Shown here piece by piece: positions 61,730 through 64,000 of a stretch of DNA of 64,000 nt. The stretch comes from Flaccisagitta enflata. Taxonomy: Eukaryota; Chaetognatha; Sagittoidea; Aphragmophora. A program made the position numbers and the translations under genes. Location of the stretch: the NCBI GenBank assembly GCA_965153355.1, contig OZ231128.1, positions 39,866,001 to 39,930,000 on the forward strand. Direction: 5' to 3'. The stretch's first letter is position 1; each line of letters begins with the position of its first letter. Under the pieces are notes generated by a model. It was given only the letters and a program-made list of their open reading frames with translations, searched no databases and had not been told where the DNA came from.

Positions 61730-62404
61730 GTGAAAATTCTTGTTATGCTACTATACGCCCACCACATTGGGCTCATGTACTTTGGCCTGTTAGTATTTAT
61801 CCTGGTGTGTCAGGGTGTCATTGTATCGTCTTGTATAGTACCGCCGCCTACCTTCCCCTCTTTGCTAGCTATTTTTCTGGATGAGACATTCAGCAGCCCC
61901 TTCGAACCCAGCCGTCATGACAGATCTTCAAACATCCGTTTAAAGGACCTGCCAAAAGCAAGGCTCGAACCCGCTTTTTTTTTTTTGCGTTTACGGGCAG
62001 TTTACGGGCGTTTACGGGCAGTTTTTGCAACACTGCTCCTGGTCAAATGCTTGGTTAGCCATTTTCATCATAGTCCCTGCCCACTCGCACGCCGTGTATC
62101 CGGTATTTTTTTCATAAGAAAATTTTTGCTATATGCATGACATAGTCATAGACTGCTTTGTCAATATAAAAATCTATATTTTGCTTCTTCTTAGCACCCG
62201 CACCCCTGCACTTGCAGTTGCAAGGGACAAAGGCCTCGTGTATGTCACCATATTTCTATTTCGTATTTTTAAGTGTCGCACATTTAGTTGCTACAAAGAA
62301 AAAAAAACGCGAAGGCAGAAATGAGGCGAGCGATTTGCTATTTTTGTTTATCCTTGTTTTCTCTCGTCCTCTTTTTTCTCGCTTTTGCGTTTCAATTATG
62401 TATT

Positions 62405-62714
62405 CATTCCAGCGCAAAGCGCCGCCTTCATAGCTTTTTCATTTCCGGGCGTGTTTCTAGTAAAGATGAAAAACGCGTTTGTTCCCATTGAACGCGCTAA
62501 CAGCTTGAACTCATATTTATGAACTTCAACTGTCCCACGAGGGAGTGAGCCTATGCCGGATTAACATATAGGCTTAATAAGCCTGTGAACGGAGCGGTGT
62601 GAGCGAAAGAACATAGCGAGCGGCCGAGTGGCCCGTTAGAAATGCAATTGTCTCTGACTAGAAACGCCCCCTCATTCCAGCTCAAAGCGCCGCCTTCATA
62701 GCTTTTTCATTTCC
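62405..62714 (+). repeat. 42-bp direct repeats flanking a 225-bp element
   Basis: 'cattccagcgcaaagcgccg...ctttttcatttcc' at 62405-62446 recurs at 62673-62714 with one mismatch. The DNA between starts GGGCGTGTTTCTAGT and ends ACTAGAAACGCCCC, an inverted pair with one indel. Confidence 0.7.
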
Positions 62715-62807
62715 CTACAGCGAATTTGTCTCTTTTTCATCGTTGCCTCTGACAGACGGCGGAGATCGCGAGATGCTATCGTATTGTAGAATGTAGAACA
62801 TATCCTT

Positions 62808-63241
62808 TACAATCTTTATTTTGAGAAAGGACAATGTTTATAAGGACATCGAGGCTGAAATTTTGCCAAAAATTAAGGACATTTTAAGGACAAAGCCCAG
62901 CCTCAGATTTGCATAAAAAAAATTTTTTGATTCAAAATCTAGATTGTCTTTACGCAACTTCTTAAAGAAAATAATTACTTTTAAAAGAAATGATAGCATT
63001 CATCTTTGCTAAATGATATAATGTTCTATAAAGAACAACTACAAAGCAATTATTGTCATATCTAACTTGTGTTTCATGATACTTAACATCAATTATTTCA
63101 ATACATAGAAAATAATCATAAGAAAATCATAACAAAATATTAAGGACACGCTAAGGACATTTCAGCCTGAAATTTACTAAAATCTAAGGACATCCCAGCC
63201 TCAGAAAAAATTTACTGGTCCTTATATAAAATAAAGAGTGT
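62808..63241. mobile_element. Foldback MITE with 'aaggaca' repeats
   Basis: Left 'aatctttattttgagaaagg' and right 'cttatataaaataaagagtg' are partly complementary; 'aaggacat' and 'cagcctcaga' recur on both arms. Similar plan to 20185-20963, where the motif is 'taagcacg'. Confidence 0.6.
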
Positions 63242-63375
63242 AGACCATATGTTTCTCAGTATTTTCAGATAATAGATCAACAACAGGCATGGACGTGGGA
63301 CAGAACAATGCCATAGGACGTCCCTTGACGGTTTTAAATCCTTACTACGTATCTCCAATGGCTTAATCTTTTTTC

Positions 63376-63590
63376 ACAGTTACTGTACTGTGTTGAGGTC
63401 ACCTGTCGGCAGCACGTCCGAAACTGTCGATTGGACACATTTGAAATTTAACGCAGTATTACTTAACAAAATAACAACTCTTCCTCTTATAGCAAAAAAG
63501 AGTGGAAATTACTCCCAAGAGAAGACCGCATCAAGGTTGAGTCTATTACGCGTGACGCTATCTGGTCTACGTGATAGAGAAATGTCGTAA
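63376..63590 (+). CDS. Candidate terminal exon, unrecognised
   Basis: Acceptor aatcttttttcacag, then a 71-codon frame LRSPVGSTSETVDWTHLKF, NAVLLNKITTLPLIAKK, SLLRVTLSGLRDREMS, stop TAA at 63588-63590. The acceptor is strong and composition is balanced, but no domain is visible. 3' of it lies a Helentron-like copy. Confidence 0.3.
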
Positions 63591-63630
63591 TTGATGACTG
63601 AATGTCTGAGAATTAATGAAGACGTAGTTT

Positions 63631-63868
63631 AAACAAGGCCGGATACACGGCTACCCCAGTCGCGTGCGGGTGGGCAGGGGCTGTATTTGAGGTCTCTTGA
63701 TCATTTGGGCAGGAGCAGTGAGGTCATAGACTGCAAACACCCAAAAAAATTAAAGTGTGACGGACGGACGGACGGACGGACGGATGGACGGACGGACCAA
63801 TGGACGGACCAATGGACGGACCAATGGACAGACAAAGCGGGATGTAGAGTCGCGTAGCACGCGACTAA
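63631..63868 (-). mobile_element. Helentron-like element, full-length minus copy
   Basis: 'aacaaggccggatacacggc', 'gcgtgcgggtgggcaggggc', 'tcatttgggcaggagcagtg', 'aaagtgtgacgg', (ACGG)n, 'gacaaagcgggatgtag', hairpin agtcgcgtagcacgcgact (63848-63866), AAA. Confidence 0.85.
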
Positions 63869-64000
63869 AGAAATAATAATCCAGTGTCCAACATGATTTA
63901 TCTCATAGACCGTGTTCTTGCATGCTCCAGCAAGATGCAACGGTACTTCCACGAACGGAGCCAGTCCTGGTTGAAAATTATGAGTCGCTCTCGTCCGAAT

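Noticed and set aside
61613-62140. 175-codon plus-strand open frame
   Set aside because: Its start lies in a foldback arm and its end in poly-T and a Helentron-like fragment. The middle has no splice-bounded coding signal.
62615-62660. tRNA A-box-like GGCCGAGTGGCC
   Set aside because: No B box (GGTTCGAATCC-like) or acceptor-stem pairing follows at the expected distance. It lies inside the element between the 42-bp direct repeats.

Overview
This window is eukaryotic and almost certainly from an invertebrate animal. It has spliced genes with GT/AG introns, a ropporin-family sperm-flagellum gene, a BTB/BACK-type gene, very abundant microsatellites, and many short non-autonomous DNA elements. 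I cannot name the species. The combination of a Helentron-like repeat with a CGGT/ACGG core, TA-flanked foldback MITEs and long (TC)n/(CA)n tracts would fit a marine invertebrate such as a mollusc, but that is inference. All alignments, splice sites and family matches were made by eye.

Genes, left to right. (1) About 2470-6579, plus strand: the C-terminal part of a BTB-BACK (Kelch-like) protein in four phase-compatible exons; the BTB exons are not visible and probably lie upstream of the window. (2) 7287-21727, minus strand: a six-exon gene of about 358 codons for a four-pass membrane protein with long tails, weakly TMEM179-like; all exon phases agree and the summed length is a multiple of three. 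(3) 24037-24341, plus: a 100-residue candidate first exon that runs into a microsatellite. (4) 30521-33129, minus: five exons of a ropporin (ROPN1/ROPN1L) gene, the best-supported call here; only the first coding exon is missing. (5) Weaker exon candidates at 22556-22766, 40385-40697, 44141-44637, 52508-52676, 54833-55024 and 63376-63590.

Mobile DNA. One dispersed family occurs about 30 times in both orientations. It starts with a terminal hairpin (AGTCGCG...CGCGACT), then a (CGGT)n block and a variable middle, and ends CCGTGTATCCGGCCTTGTT. Its structure resembles Helentron-associated (HINE/pearl-like) non-autonomous elements. At least three copies carry different minisatellite arrays at the same internal position, and the hairpin stems of diverged copies show compensatory changes. 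At least a dozen foldback elements of 0.2-1 kb have TA-flanked mariner-type ends, 8-bp (hAT-like) duplications or other ends. Two larger elements stand out. One at 33775-37244 has ~400-bp inverted arms and a broken protein-coding frame with an EADTR motif. The other at 41290-44078 has long inverted ends, a 4-bp TGGG duplication and tandem TGCCGTAAA-rich units. Many insertions are nested.

Microsatellites. Tracts of (TC)n, (CA)n, (TTTC)n, (GAT)n, (GTT)n, (CAA)n, (GAA)n and (TTTTTC)n reach 0.1-0.75 kb. Several (TC)n tracts sit directly upstream of 3' splice sites and seem to serve as the polypyrimidine tract. Most long open frames in the window are translations of these repeats and are not genes. 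No rRNA, tRNA or CRISPR array was found.
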